NCBI GenBank assembly: GCA_014529385.2
Contig: CM043963.1
Coordinates: forward strand, 71,814,412 to 71,878,411
Direction of reading: 5' to 3'
DNA length: 64,000 bases
Source of the DNA: Adiantum capillus-veneris
Taxonomy: Eukaryota > Streptophyta > Polypodiopsida > Polypodiales > Pteridaceae
The notes beneath the pieces were generated by a model, which saw only the letters and a program-made list of their open reading frames with translations, had not been told where the DNA came from and did not search any database. Positions 22,145 through 33,629 of this stretch are shown piece by piece (positions within the stretch are counted from its first letter, which is position 1; each line of letters opens with the position of its first letter). A program made the translations under genes and the position numbers.

Positions 22145-23438
22145 GTTGTAGAGCAGATGCCGCAGGACACATTTTACAGAGTCAAGCCAGCTCATCTAAA
22201 ACTCATTATCTTTGTTAACTCACTAGGTGTAAGGTACAGTATATTACACAACCACCCACAAATTTCCTATTAAGAATTTCACCTCGTAAATACAAACCCC
22301 TTTTTTTTACAAGAGATTTTCTAGGTCAATATAAGATATTGAGGCTAATCTCCAGTTAATTACACTGAGGCCGTGGCAACAAGACACTCCTATATCTAGA
22401 AAGAGTTTAATCCTTGTATTAACAGCAGCATGTGTGTGTGTATGTGTGTAAAAATAACAGTTTTTAAGGCTAAAACATGATAAAATAGAGGAATCCGGCT
22501 AAAATTATTACAAATAATTGTACATAGTGGCTTATCATGTTGTCTTTGAATAACTTTGATTTATGGTATTCTTCAAAATTGATTTGCTATTTTTCTTTTA
22601 TTTTTGTAATTTTTTGAAGAAAAAACAAAGATAAATAGAAAAGGCAGGTGATTTGGTGACGTAATGACAAAAAAAAAACAATGGTGATAAGAAAGTCAAG
22701 GGAAACATATGGTGAAGTCGGGGTACAATTATGAGAACGTTGCAGAAAGTCTAATCCGGCCAATTTTTGAGAAAAATGACAAATTTTTTGAAAGTTGGGC
22801 AACCAAAGTCCAAAGTAAGTAATTTTGAGCCTAGAGTGCATATTGCAATGAGATAGAAGCAAATGTCAAATTTCGTGGAAAGGGCCTTCCGAGACCCCCG
22901 ATATAACAAATTTTGACCCCACTTACTAGGTCATTTCACTATTCACACTTAGAGAGAACTAGAGAGACCTAGAGCGCGTAGATCTTCTATGGCTTTGTAC
23001 GGTGGCACAACATAGGTTGGTGCCAGATATGAGAGGTAGGCTCACTCTTCATGTTCAATGTTAACATCAACGCAAAAAACTAACAAAAGCGGCAATGTGG
23101 CATCGATGGGTAGAGAGAAAAATGGGACTGTAACTCAATGACCACTAACTCAATAGCTACAAGACTTGATAGGGGGTTGACCCTAGTCTAAATGAGCATG
23201 CCTATCCCCTTCCATACAACGTTATCTCATGAGAACTTGCAAAGCAAAAAGGGCTCCATTTGGTTTCCCTACAACCCCTTGTAAATGAAACATCTCTGAA
23301 TATATGTTATGGTGTTTTACTATTTCTCTTTGAAAGCAATCTAGTTGGGTGACATCTATAACACGTGGGATACCCATGCATCACATGCATACGATGCCAA
23401 TGCTAACAATTTCTTGTGTTGTTTCCATGGGTGCATGT
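21692..23438. other. spacer between direct and inverted repeat copies; microsatellites
   Basis: It contains (CA)n at about 21893-21924 and (GA)n at about 22079-22140. Otherwise it is AT-rich unassigned sequence with no gene. It may be the interior of an element bounded by the inverted copies. Confidence 0.4.
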
Positions 23439-23600
23439 GAGGGTTACCTTCTCAACTATGGTTTTCAAAGTTCCTTGGCTTGAAGATAACAAGCTTTTAT
23501 ATCTTCTGGCTCTTGATTTTAGTACTAGTGTATAAATACTATTATGTAATATGAATGGAAATTATGCCACCTTTTCATTGGCAAAGGATTCTTTGGTGTA
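23439..23600. repeat. inverted, internally deleted third copy of the 422-bp repeat
   Basis: Read on the minus strand it matches the segment from CACCAAAGAATCC through GGTAACCCTCAC of the duplication, with a shortened middle. It lies about 1.75 kb from the second direct copy and in opposite orientation. Confidence 0.7.
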
Positions 23601-23623
23601 TATACTATATTGTTATTCGAACA

Positions 23624-23645
23624 CCCCCCCCCCCCCCCCCCCCCC
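23624..23645. repeat. poly-C run (22 bases)
   Basis: This is an uninterrupted C run just beyond the inverted repeat copy. Confidence 0.9.
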
Positions 23646-24099
23646 TAGAGACTAATTTTTGGCGTTTGTCCTCATATATCTATAGAATCAAGTTAAATAA
23701 GAGAATTATTACTCGGTTTCACGTAAAATTCCGCAATCAAACACAAAAAACCCAAAATCATAGAAAACAATGCCCTTTTTTGTACTCTTTTATGCTTGTT
23801 ATGGGTTTGCATTGGCAATGCCTCCCCCCCTCCTAGTTGGAGTCCTCCTTGATGATCATGTATCACCCTAGGATATGTGTTGTGCATGGGTATCAACATT
23901 GTGCTAATGTTGGCCATGTAATGTAGACCTATAGGCATACTTAGTCAATGCATGGGAAAAAGTAATGTTGTGCAAGAGGAGAGTATAAGCAATATGCTTA
24001 TTGGCATTCGATGCTGAGGTTTTTGATTTTGGCATAACCTATTTTAGAGTAGTAGAATAATAAGCATTCTAATTGTGCCGCTTGTTGTTTAATTGACAT
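23646..24099. other. unassigned sequence
   Basis: No gene, RNA or clear repeat was recognised. Confidence 0.4.
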
Positions 24100-25350
24100 T
24101 GTATGCTCTTCTACTGTTGGTCCGTCTTGCGTCATGGGGTTGCATACTTGTTGGGATCCAGAAACCGAATATGTTGTATGCTTGGTTTTTTGTTGAGGAA
24201 TCCACATCTGAGACTGAATCTTTTGAGCTTGCTACAAGCTCTTGGGTACCAAAATCTTCTTTGCATTTTGTGTAGTTGTCTGGACTTTGGTTCTAGTTGG
24301 ATATTAGGTGTTTGTACTGAAGGGAGTTCCTTACCCCGTCTCTTTGGAATCCAAAGCTTGTCTTCATTGCTTTGAGCTACAATCAACCTTTTTGGCACCC
24401 ATACATTTGTGATATACTGTGGGTTCGGTTTTTTGGGTGTGTATATGGAAATGGAGAGGTAGGTTTGAGCATTGTCATCCTTCTTTATCCTTCATCCTTC
24501 TTTATCCAGGTTTGCTTGGGTGTTGTTGCGGGCCGTGACAACTGCCTTTGCTTTGTGGGTTTCCCTGACATATTTAATGTCATTTTTCCTTTGTTGACCA
24601 TAACTTCCTTGGGTGGAACAATTGCAGAAGTGATCTCTTTTGAAGTTCTCTTTGGTATCCATTACTGAACCGCTGTAAGGAAGGGTTGTTTGTCCTTATC
24701 TCCTAACGCCACTACTACTGATGGTTTATTAGCTTTGTGTGTAGAAAATGGAACCAACTGGCTTTCCTTTGCATGTTGAATATTGACTATATCAGAGTTA
24801 TAATGAATTTGTACATTATACTTTCTTTGCCATGGCTACCTGAGTAGTAGAGGATGGTGCGTTGGCTTATCTTATACCACATAAAACTTATGCGGATAGA
24901 CATATTGGTTAATTTTCACAAGTATGATTGTCCACCCCATTGCCTTGATTGAATGCTCCAAATAGCTTTGAATGTCTTGTTGTGTGGGTTGGAGCTTTTC
25001 CTCAAGTACAAGCGTCTTGTATAAGCTGTAGGAAATAAGATTTCCTTGAGCACATGAATCTAGAAGCACATTTGCTGCCACTTGATTATTTCCAACCTTG
25101 ACTTTGATTGTGGGATCCATCATATCCTTTTCATCAATTTTTGTTACTTTGAGTACATTGATCGTAGTGGTGGTCCTTGTTGTTGCCTCTATTGTAGAAG
25201 CTTTCTCTTTGTCATTTGTTCCTTTGCTTTTGCTTGAGCTCCTTCAACTATTCACTATTTTTCTTGCATCTTTTCCTTCTCCTCATGGATTTTTTGAAGC
25301 ATGTCCTGGGTTAGTGGAAAATGATACTTTTACAGCCTACATCCACTAAT
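24100..25350 (-). pseudogene. minus-strand retroelement fragment: protease-like region and W-[VI]-P-K-rich tract
   Basis: Reading leftward, a Lys/Glu/Thr-rich stretch leads into a retropepsin-like block near 25123-25000: VKVGNNQVAANVLLDSCAQG, with DSCA where the active site is usually D-[ST]-G-A. Further left (24132-24668) minus-strand frames repeat short W-[VI]-P-K motifs (KLWIPKRRGKE, VWVPKRL), as in a polyprotein linker. This protease lies 3' of an integrase on the same strand (25374-26680). It therefore cannot belong to the same element in standard order and is probably a separate insertion or a fused remnant. Confidence 0.4.
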
Positions 25351-25373
25351 CAAATTGGGCATTTCTTCACCAT

Positions 25374-26680
25374 CTAATTGTAGCAAGATTGACAACCCCG
25401 CTTTGGTGATAGATCTTTCATCACAGAGGGTCCCATCCCTCGCCTTTTAAGTTTCTTGGCATGTTTTTTTAATGTATAAACCAAGACATAATCGTTTGTT
25501 TTAAATTCTTTCAAATGTACATGCTTATCAAAAAACTCCTTTTGCCTTCTTTTCTGAGCGTAGATAGAGGCTACGATTTTCAAGCAAAGCTTATCTAGCT
25601 TTTCAAGGTCATCTATTCTCAAAGACAACTCATGGCCTGTCCATTATAGTTGTTTAGATACCCTTAGTGTTGGGATTAAAAACTCCATTGGCAAGATAGC
25701 GTTAAGACCAAACACCATGTTATATGGTGTCGTTCCAATAGATGTCTTATAAGCTATCGTGCAAGCCCACAATGTAGAGTGAAAATTTTGATCCCAATCA
25801 GTCCTTGAATCAAATACTATTTTAGTCAATACAATACACAAGGTTTTATTTGTAGCTTCGTCCTGTGGATGGTATAGAGTATACTTCTTGTGAATTACCA
25901 TGACTTCATGTATAAGGTTTTCAATAACTTTATTAATGAAACGTGTACCACGATCACTGACAAGTTCTATTGGTAGACCAAACCTAACAAAGACATGTTC
26001 ATAGAGAAATTGTGCAGTAGTCCTTGCATCCGTTTTTTGTGTGTCTTTTGCTTTAGCCCATTTAGTGAGATAGTCTATGGCAACAATGATAGATTGGGAG
26101 TGAGTTCTATAAGCGGACGGTGAAATTCAACCTACAAAGTCTATACCTCACTCAGTGAAAGCTCTGGCTCCCATCATAGGCCTTAATGGCATCTCATCCC
26201 TCTTTATTAGCACTTTGGTATGATGGCAAGCATCACATATTTTAACATATTCTTCAATGTCCATATATAATGCAAGACACCATATTCCCATGCTTTAGGA
26301 CAATGTTTACTATCTTATCCCCTAAGAAATGGCCTCTACTTATTCCTCCATGCGCCTGCTCTAAGAATGGCAAGTACGTGCTTTCCATTGCACATATCTT
26401 GAGTTGATTATCCTTTCCTTTCTTATAGAGATGATTTTCAATCAATATGAAGTCTCTATCCTCTACTCTATAGCCTTTGATGTGCCCTAGAGGTATTTTC
26501 AAGAAATGTTCTTGTTGTCAGGCAGTCAATTATACATTGACTCCATTCTGGTGCAATTGTCACCTCAAATAGTGTTGCATGTTCTACTAGTGGTGTAGAT
26601 TTGCATGTAGCACAATTAGTAACATATTCATGAACATCAACACACATATTGGTCAAATAAGCTCCTAATTGTTTCAAGCA
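25374..26680 (-). pseudogene. integrase of minus-strand Ty3/gypsy-like element E
   Basis: The N-terminal zinc region is partly readable: FLEQAHGGISRGHFLG (about 26400-26340), followed by a CxxCH-type remnant near 26230. The core follows in pieces: TKWAKAKDT, then GLPIELVSDRGTRF (about 25990-25940), and AYKTSIGTTPYNMVFG (25760-25720), the usual end of the catalytic core. A basic C-terminal domain, FFDKHVHLKEFKTNDYVLVY, is at 25530-25470. Several stops and frame changes interrupt it. It lies downstream of RNase H and RT on the same strand, the Ty3/gypsy order. Confidence 0.75.
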
Positions 26681-27039
26681 TTGATATGTTTTTTTTTACA
26701 AGCAATAGAATGCCAAGTCATGAACATGTGCTTCTAAAAAATAGGAATCATACTCTTTTGGACTTATGAATAATCATAAAGTGTTGTCTGAGCCTAAATG
26801 ATACAAACGTCAGCCAATTAATTGAAAGTTTCTGGATTGCCAAACCGTCAGTTGTTTGAATTCTTACTCAACATTATCGAACTCTCCTCCATAGGATAGT
26901 AAACTGACTATCTTCTGAGACCACTCGGGTACCATTTCAACATTGAAAAAGGTATGCATTCGATGTCATTATCTACACTATGCCTTCTAAAGATTATTCA
27001 TTTGGCAATTTGGAAAGATGATCTACTCAAAGATGTGTC

Positions 27040-27510
27040 TTACCCTTTTTGAAATACTACTATAAAATCAAACTCCAAGAATATGATAAACCATCGTACA
27101 ATGCGTCGGGTATTGTATGGTTTGTTTACAAGGTATAAGAGGGCTTGATGATCAGTAAAAAACACAAACTGGTTTGCAAGGAGATAATGCTGAAATTTCT
27201 TAATAAGATACATCATCCCCAATCCTTCTCTCTCACTGATAGTGTAGTTCTTTTTAGAACATTTAAGTTGTTTGCTGGCATAACAAATTAGGAACTCCAT
27301 ATTTCCTTCTCATGACTGAGCCAAGATGCATCCTATAGCAAATGCCAAAGCATCAATATGAACATGAAAGATCTTTTCCCAATCTGGTGCTTTTGATACT
27401 AGAGCGGATATGAGTGCTTTCTTCAACTTTTGAAATGACTCCTCACACTCCTCTGTCCAGCCAAAGACTAATATAAGTCTATATAGGGGTTGAGCAATGG
27501 CTGCATACAT
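27040..27510 (-). pseudogene. RNase H region of element E
   Basis: The connection segment GWTEECEESFQKLKKAL (about 27450) leads to VHIDALAFAIGCILAQ and, in the next frame segment, ISEREGLGMMYLIKKFQHYL and FVFFTDHQALLYLVNKP. These correspond to the Asp, Glu and TDH(Q/K)AL blocks of Ty3-type RNase H, which degrades the RNA strand of the RNA-DNA hybrid. A stop near 27301-27310 separates the two halves. Confidence 0.75.
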
Positions 27511-28260
27511 GTGTATAAACCTCTTGTAATAACCATAGTGTCCCTTAAATCATTGTACATGCTTTGTGTTGTTTGGTCTAGGTATCTCTACAATCACTTT
27601 TATCTTATCCAAATCCGTAGATATGTCATTTTTTGAGACGATATGTCCTAGGATTATGCCTTGTCTAACCATGAATATTCACTTTTCTGGGTTAAGGCAG
27701 ATCCTATACGTCTTGCACTTCTCAAGTACTTTTTTGAGGTGCTTCATATATTGACCTCTCAAGAGAGAGTGTACACATAGACCATCCATATAAATTTCCA
27801 AGAATATCCTCAGTATTCTTATAAAAGCATGTGTCATTAATCTTTGGAATGTTCCCAAGGCATTAGTCAATCCAAAGGGTATGGATCTTTACACATATAT
27901 ACCCCATTATGTGGAAAATGCAGTCTTATATTGATCTTCATCAGCAATTGCAAGCTGGTTGTAGCCAGAGAATCCATCTAAGAAGGAATATGCCCGCTTG
28001 CTTGCCACTCGTTTGAGAACATGGTCAGTGATAAGTAAGGGATAATTGTCCCTTATTGTGGTGTAATTAACCTTCTTGAGATTGACACACTCTCAACGTT
28101 TACCATTCTTCTTGGGCACTACCACAATTGGAGATAACCAGTCGGTGTGTTCTATCTCATAGATGAACTCAACTTCCTTAATTTTTTCAATCTCTTCTTT
28201 GATGCGCTTAGCAAACATATTATTATACATGTATGGTCTCTATCAGCTAGGCTCTGCATC
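27511..28260 (-). pseudogene. reverse transcriptase of element E
   Basis: Minus-strand blocks in order: WLSPIVVVPKKNGK (about 28140-28100), YSFLDGFSGYNQ (about 27990-27955), ED-YKTAFST, then LGTFQRLMTHAF and FLEIYMDGLCVHS (about 27790-27760). The catalytic motif reads YMDG where YMDD or YVDD is expected, so the second active-site aspartate is lost. Stops occur in the middle and the frame shifts. Confidence 0.78.
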
Positions 28261-29600
28261 AGGTTTAAATGGGATCATGTGCTAACATATTGTCAGATCT
28301 ACTCCCTTTAGGTATTTATATAACCAAGCAAACACGTCCTTATACTCCTTGAGCAGACTTATGAGATTCTCTTCTTCTTCTTGATTTAGATCAGTTGCTA
28401 TATAGACTGGCCTTGGCTCTTCTCCTAGCTCTACCAAGTCTATCTTCTTTGCATCCTATGGCCCATCATATGTAACCTTAACCTTTTGCTCTCGTATGGG
28501 ATGTGTCATCACTATCTTTGTGTCTTGGATATTGAATTTTCTATAGTGGGAAGGTACACTCAATTTGTCGTCATTTTTCTCACCCTCTTCTTCACCACTT
28601 TCTATTTTTGTTGTCCATGCTTTCCTCATAGTTTTCTTGAGCTCTCTGTATTTCTTCTTTCTCTCAACCTTTGTCCATTTAGTTTATCCGAACTCATTTA
28701 GCCCTGCTTCTTTTGTTTTCTTGGGTTTTGTTTCATTTTCAAACTTTTGAGTTTGTTTTCTCAGGTTTCTTGTGTTGTCTCGTGTCTTTGGATCTTGAGA
28801 TCTAGAGAATCTCCCTAAAACTTTGTCTTTAACACACTCTTCAGATTTTGCAAACATCAAACATTGTGTTTTGCCCCTTATTCTAGGCATCGGATTCTCT
28901 CTAGCCCTGCGATCAATTCTCTTTTCCTTATAGCGTTGTTAATGTCTAGATTTTGATTTGGAAAGTTGTAGAACCAGACATCCACTATTGTTTCCCCTGT
29001 TTCACTCGGGTTGTCAGAGCATTCATTATCTGCATCCTCATCTCACTCAAGATGCATTGGAGAGTTGTAAAACAAATCCTCTTTGTCTACTTCCATCGAT
29101 TCATTTTTTGTGGGTTGTTCAGAGGATGGTTCCTCATCTTTCCTATTTACCACGCTAACCATATAGTATGGAACCACGTCATAGCCATCTTGGTCGCAAA
29201 ACTTTGTCGTGGGACCATCCAAAATAGCACACACATCTAGGTTAGCTAGAATATGCATCCATTCTAAAGGCTCTACAGCTTCTTCAAGAAAGGGTTCAGG
29301 GACGTATTCCTTATCTTTAATATCCCTTTCTAGAATACAATCTTCTTGTTTTAAGCTTCCACAATGAGATGATCTACACATCCATAGCTCCTTTGGCTTA
29401 GCTAACCAAGCTAGGAGCTAAGATGCACCTAATGTAGCTGAATCAAAATCCTCAACTGGGGTTCAATACACATCCTTGTAACTATGATCTTTAAGGTTTA
29501 TGCACGTTGTGGTTTCCATATGCCTGAGGTATATATGATCATATCCCTAGTCTTGTACCATCTTCAATTGTCGCATGATTGGTCATCCAAGTATTATGCC
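28261..29600 (-). pseudogene. protease-to-RT linker of element E
   Basis: Acidic, low-complexity minus-strand frames (LILERDI-type and DKEYVPEPFLEEAVEPLEW, 29381-29043; a Lys-rich stretch at 28890-28684) lie between the protease block and RT. They read as a decayed polyprotein linker. No domain was recognised. Confidence 0.45.
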
Positions 29601-29870
29601 ATAGTTGTTCTTCTTGCAAAAGTCTACTATAGCAAAGGTATGCTCATACTCAATGCTGCAAGAATTACAATTACCTTCTCTATTAGCCCCAAGGGTTTCT
29701 CCATATAACCAACTGCTAATTTCAATTTCATCCTAGTGGCTCTCAAGGCAGGTTTTCCCCATTTCTTCCATATCTGTTTGGTTGCAAAGGCCACACCTGC
29801 TCCACTGTCAAGAATTTCCATGGTTGTAATATCTTGAAACTCAACAAGAAGCATAGTATTTTGAGAGTAT
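29601..29870 (-). pseudogene. retropepsin of element E
   Basis: The minus strand reads TMEILDSGAGVAFATKQIW with the active-site triad D-S-G, then a LKLAVGYMEKPLGLIEKV block in which the Gly-x-Ile flap side is recognisable. It sits between gag and RT in the expected order. The frame is open for 75 codons. Confidence 0.6.
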
Positions 29871-30627
29871 TTCCATCCTCACCTTCACAATACTCCTCTA
29901 CCATGTTTAATGGTACTGGTCGCATGTTTAATTGAGGCTTCTCTAGTTCTCTGATCCCTTCTTGTATTGGTGAAGTCGGATCCTTTACATCAAACTAGCA
30001 AAATGGTGCAAGTCATAGGTGCAGACAATATGTCTATCAATACTTTAGAGTCCACCACCTGTTCTGAGGAGAGTCTTTGTGATTGTATTGCCTTCACATT
30101 AGAATTTGCTTCATACTCTCCCATATGAGAGGGTAAAGTTCTCAAGGATTAAGGTTGGATATTCAAAGATTTTACAGATCCTTTATACCTCCAATATGAG
30201 TGATATCCAGATCTGCTTGAGATCTTGCCTCAAATTCCTCAATAGGAGGAAGAAATACATTCCTCCCATTACTGATCTGGTTAACTCTCTGACTTAGCTC
30301 ATTCGATTTGTTTGCTTCTCGTATTTATTTCCACGTTCATCTAAGCCATCTTCTTCTCTGTATATCTCAGGCATGATAGGATGGAAACCATAAGATGCCT
30401 GATCTATGGTATTCATCACTACCCTTGGCTTTTTGATTAACTCTACACATTCTAATTTAGCTGTGGGAATCTCGGCTCTCCTTTTAGGCTCGTGTCTTGG
30501 TGGGATCACTAGTGTTGGAGCTGGAACATGTTTTTTTGTCGGTGGCTCTAACAAAGCTTGGGCTATCTGGGTCATCTTCTGACACATTTGCAGCCTTTGA
30601 TTTTCCAACTCAATGTATGGATAGGTC

Positions 30628-30857
30628 CTTGGGGGGTTCACCTCTTAGGCATGTAAGTTACCACGTGAGAGTTCAAATGAATGGGGATTTTTTAATTGCC
30701 AAAATATTAAAATATTAAAATTGATTTTAGAGGAAAACCCATAAGTTTTTGAAGAAAAAGGGGTCATTTTATAACCTTAAGCATGTAAGTAAAGGGGTTT
30801 TGTTAATCCTTTTGAACGCACGTTAAATTAATAGTTTCTTAACGGTGCCCCCCCCAA
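30628..30857. mobile_element. MITE 2 (about 230 bp), TSD GGATAGGTC
   Basis: The ends are CTTGGGGGGTTCACC and GGTGCCCCCCCCAA, imperfect inverted repeats. The 9-bp direct repeat GGATAGGTC flanks it at 30619-30627 and 30858-30866. A 9-bp duplication and short GC-rich TIR suit a Mutator-like non-autonomous element. It is the same length class as the copy at 31233 and shares an internal GGGGTCATTTTAT stretch. Confidence 0.75.
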
Positions 30858-31232
30858 GGATAGGTCATCTATCTTTTTTCCTGGGTGTGGTTATTCTTAA
30901 GGCATGCCTCATAAGCTTTCAGAAGTGCATCTAGAGGTTCATTCACTTTTTCTACCAGTACAAATCCTTCGGAACTTGCACATTTTGGTTGCTCATTCTT
31001 CTCAAGCTGTGCCTCAGGTTTCTCCTTTTCCTTGTTGATTTCTCCTTCTACTTTTCTCAGTTTTTTCTCGGTTTATTTTAGCTCATTTGCTAAGGAAGTT
31101 TGCTCTTGTTCCTTCCTAGATTTCATGCGTGATTTCCTAGCCTTCCAAGTGTTTCATTGATTTTTTCATTCAAGACTTGGTGTCTCTGTTCTAGTTTCTC
31201 AATTATTTGGTTCTTCCAATGCTTTTTGAGCT

Positions 31233-31463
31233 CAGGGGGTGCACTATATAATCATGTTAATTTATAATGTGAGTTTAACAAGGGGTTTTTAATGCTCAAA
31301 TTTTAGGTAAATTAACATAGATACATGAACATAAGGGGTTTTCACATTCCATTTGGAAAAAATTTCCTAAAATAAGGGGTCATTTTATTCATTTAGACGT
31401 GTTAAAAAAAAAACTCTCCAAACACACGTTATATAGGGGGTTTCTCAATAGTGCACCCCCAAG
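31233..31463. mobile_element. MITE 1 (about 231 bp), TSD TTTTTGAGCT
   Basis: The TIR core is GGGGGTGCACTAT at the left end and ATAGTGCACCCCC at the right end, an exact 13-bp inverted repeat. TTTTTGAGCT is repeated directly at 31223-31232 and 31464-31473. No coding. The exact ends are uncertain by two to three bases. Confidence 0.75.
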
Positions 31464-31989
31464 TTTTTGAGCTTGCTCTCTTGTGACAACCTATATAGGT
31501 ATCACCGTTTCATTTTCAGATCCACTACTTGACGGGATTGCCTCTAACGCAATTAATGTTGTTTTTACCGTTTTATTCGGGTTTTTTGGGTAGTCACTAA
31601 TCAAATGAGTTGAGCCACAATCTGCACAGTATATATTCACTCTGATGATCTTCATGTGAGGACAATCTTTCATAAGATGGTCACCACCACACTTGTAGCA
31701 CGGTCCCAATGGTTGTCAAGGTGCTCCTAGAGCTGCTCTATATTGATAAACATGCCTTTGTCCTGTTAAGTTGCCATTGGCTATGAACAATAATGTTCTC
31801 TCATTTAAGCTGTATATGCCTTCTCCTGTAGCATGAGCTACTATTGGTGGTCTAGCATTTCCAATCATGCTCCAAGGTTTTGACGCTTTTGGCTCTTTGG
31901 GTGGATAGTATGTTGAACTAGCCATATATCCACTCGGCTCTTTGTAATATGCAAGCATATGCACTAAGAATTATTCCTCTGATTCTTCT

Positions 31990-32897
31990 CTTAAATAATT
32001 TTCTTATGTTATACTGATCATTTAATATGGGGACGTACCAAGGGAGAAAAAGCTAGAATATTGGTTAAGCTGGCAGACCGGCCACAATAGGGATCCAAAG
32101 GAGGGAAAATAGGGATCCAAAGGGGGGGCATCTGAAAAAGAGCAATGTGCAACAATGGGCTTTAAAGACCCTAAGGTTCAGCCCATTAAGACTTCCAAAA
32201 TGCTAAGGTTCCAAAATTCAAAGGTTGTGTCCAAAGGTCAAACACTAGGGAAATTGGATGCTTTGTGTGTGTACCAAAAAGTCATCAAAATTCCTACAAA
32301 GGAGGGGACGAGCCTTGCAAGTATGGTATGAGAGAGAAACACACACACACACACACACACACACAATCAAAAGCTTCCTTTACACAAAGAGAATGAGGGA
32401 CACATGTCAACTCCCTAGCCCAGATGCTCACACGGTGCACTCAAATCCTATTGGATGGCCATGGAGGTGGACCAATGAGAATTAGGCTAGAGTAAATCTA
32501 GTTTAATTAATATAAAAACACTTAATAAAAGAACCAACAAGAATTAAGCTCTCTAGAAGACTATTAGACAGTCTCCCAAGGGGTCCAATGAGCCTTCAAT
32601 AGCCCAATGGCTTGCCTGATTCCTAATGGCGAGGAGAGAAAGGGGTCGAATGAGAGTTTAGTTGCATTAATTAATTACCTAAATCTCTTACAAAAGTGGA
32701 AAGGGGGACACATGTCAGAAGACTATCACTTATGCATCTCAAATCCTATTGGCGAAGCTTGGAGGGGTCCAATGGGAAGCCAACAAGAGGAAATAGCATG
32801 AGGGGTCGACCAAGAGAGAGAAAGGACTGAATTTCTCAAGGCATTATTACACACACACACACTCACACTAGCTCATGTGTGAAGCAAGAAGACTCTT

Positions 32898-32951
<54 letters not shown>

Positions 32952-33619
32952 CTTCTCAAGCTTTAATGGAAAGCTTATCACCTACTCCAAGCTTGTGAGA
33001 AGGGAGGCCTACACCAACAACTCTTGGATTTGTGATGAAAACACAACCAAGAGACAAGCTTCAATGCACGTTCATCTCCTCTACCATGCTAATTACTAAG
33101 CTATGCTATGCTAATATGAGTGATTATGTGAAGAGATGTACATCTTTCTCGTAAGACTACTCCTTATTCCTCTCAATCTACTCTCATACCCCGCTAGCTC
33201 TCACCATCTTCGAAGGTGTGTGAGGTCTTGGATCTGAGATCGTGAGGGAATTGATGTTGTGCTTTATAAGTATTTTGCTTAGTGCTTGAAGCTTCCATCT
33301 TCATTGCACCATCTAGTTACTGAAGGAACACAAAGAATTGTATTGTAAAATATCTCTTTTGATGGGGGAAACCTATAATACAAAGCCTTTTGGAGGGAGG
33401 ACCGGCTTCATGTAAATCCGGTCCTCAACTGTTGGCACACTTAATTTCTCTCTCTTTTCAAGTATTGTTCATGCCTATCTGACTAGGTGTTATGCTTTTT
33501 GTTGCTCTCTCCACCCAAGCACCCTTGTTATGCTCATTAGGAACCTATTCTAATGAAATGCTCACTATGTTCATGTTATTTTCCGCTACACACAAGTTAC
33601 TAGGCTGTTAAATGTTACA
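31990..33619 (+). repeat. 5' LTR of retroelement B, truncated at its 5' end
   Basis: It aligns by eye with the LTR at 41157-42760: TTTTCTTATGTTA..TGATCATTTAATATGGG at the left, the GGGGGACACATGTC-type blocks, CCGGTCCTCAACTGTTG, and the end ...ATGTTACA at 33619. The first roughly 40 bases (TGTCATAAAATC...) are missing, so it is truncated against element E. It contains (CA)n at 32340-32366 and (CT)n at about 32898-32945. It is more diverged than the LTRs of A. Confidence 0.75.
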
Positions 33620-33620
33620 T

Positions 33621-33629
33621 TGGTATTAG
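33621..33629 (+). other. left half of the PBS of element B
   Basis: TGGTATTAG follows the LTR end. It continues as AGC after the inserted solo LTR (34356-34358), which restores a 12-base tRNA-Met-type site with one change from TGGTATCAGAGC. Confidence 0.75.

Larger units (their letters stand above)
30294..31970 (-). pseudogene. gag C-terminal region with zinc knuckles, element E; two MITE insertions
   Basis: At 31700-31600 the minus strand encodes CYKCGGDHLMKDC, a CX2CX4HX4C knuckle, and a second CADCGSTHLISDY whose last Cys is replaced by Tyr. The upstream stretch (31964-31716) is in the same frame, separated by a TGA that could derive from CGA. A Lys/Pro-rich region follows (30641-30294). 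The coding tract is interrupted by MITEs at 30628-30857 and 31233-31463. The N-terminal half of gag and the 5' LTR were not found. Confidence 0.6.
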
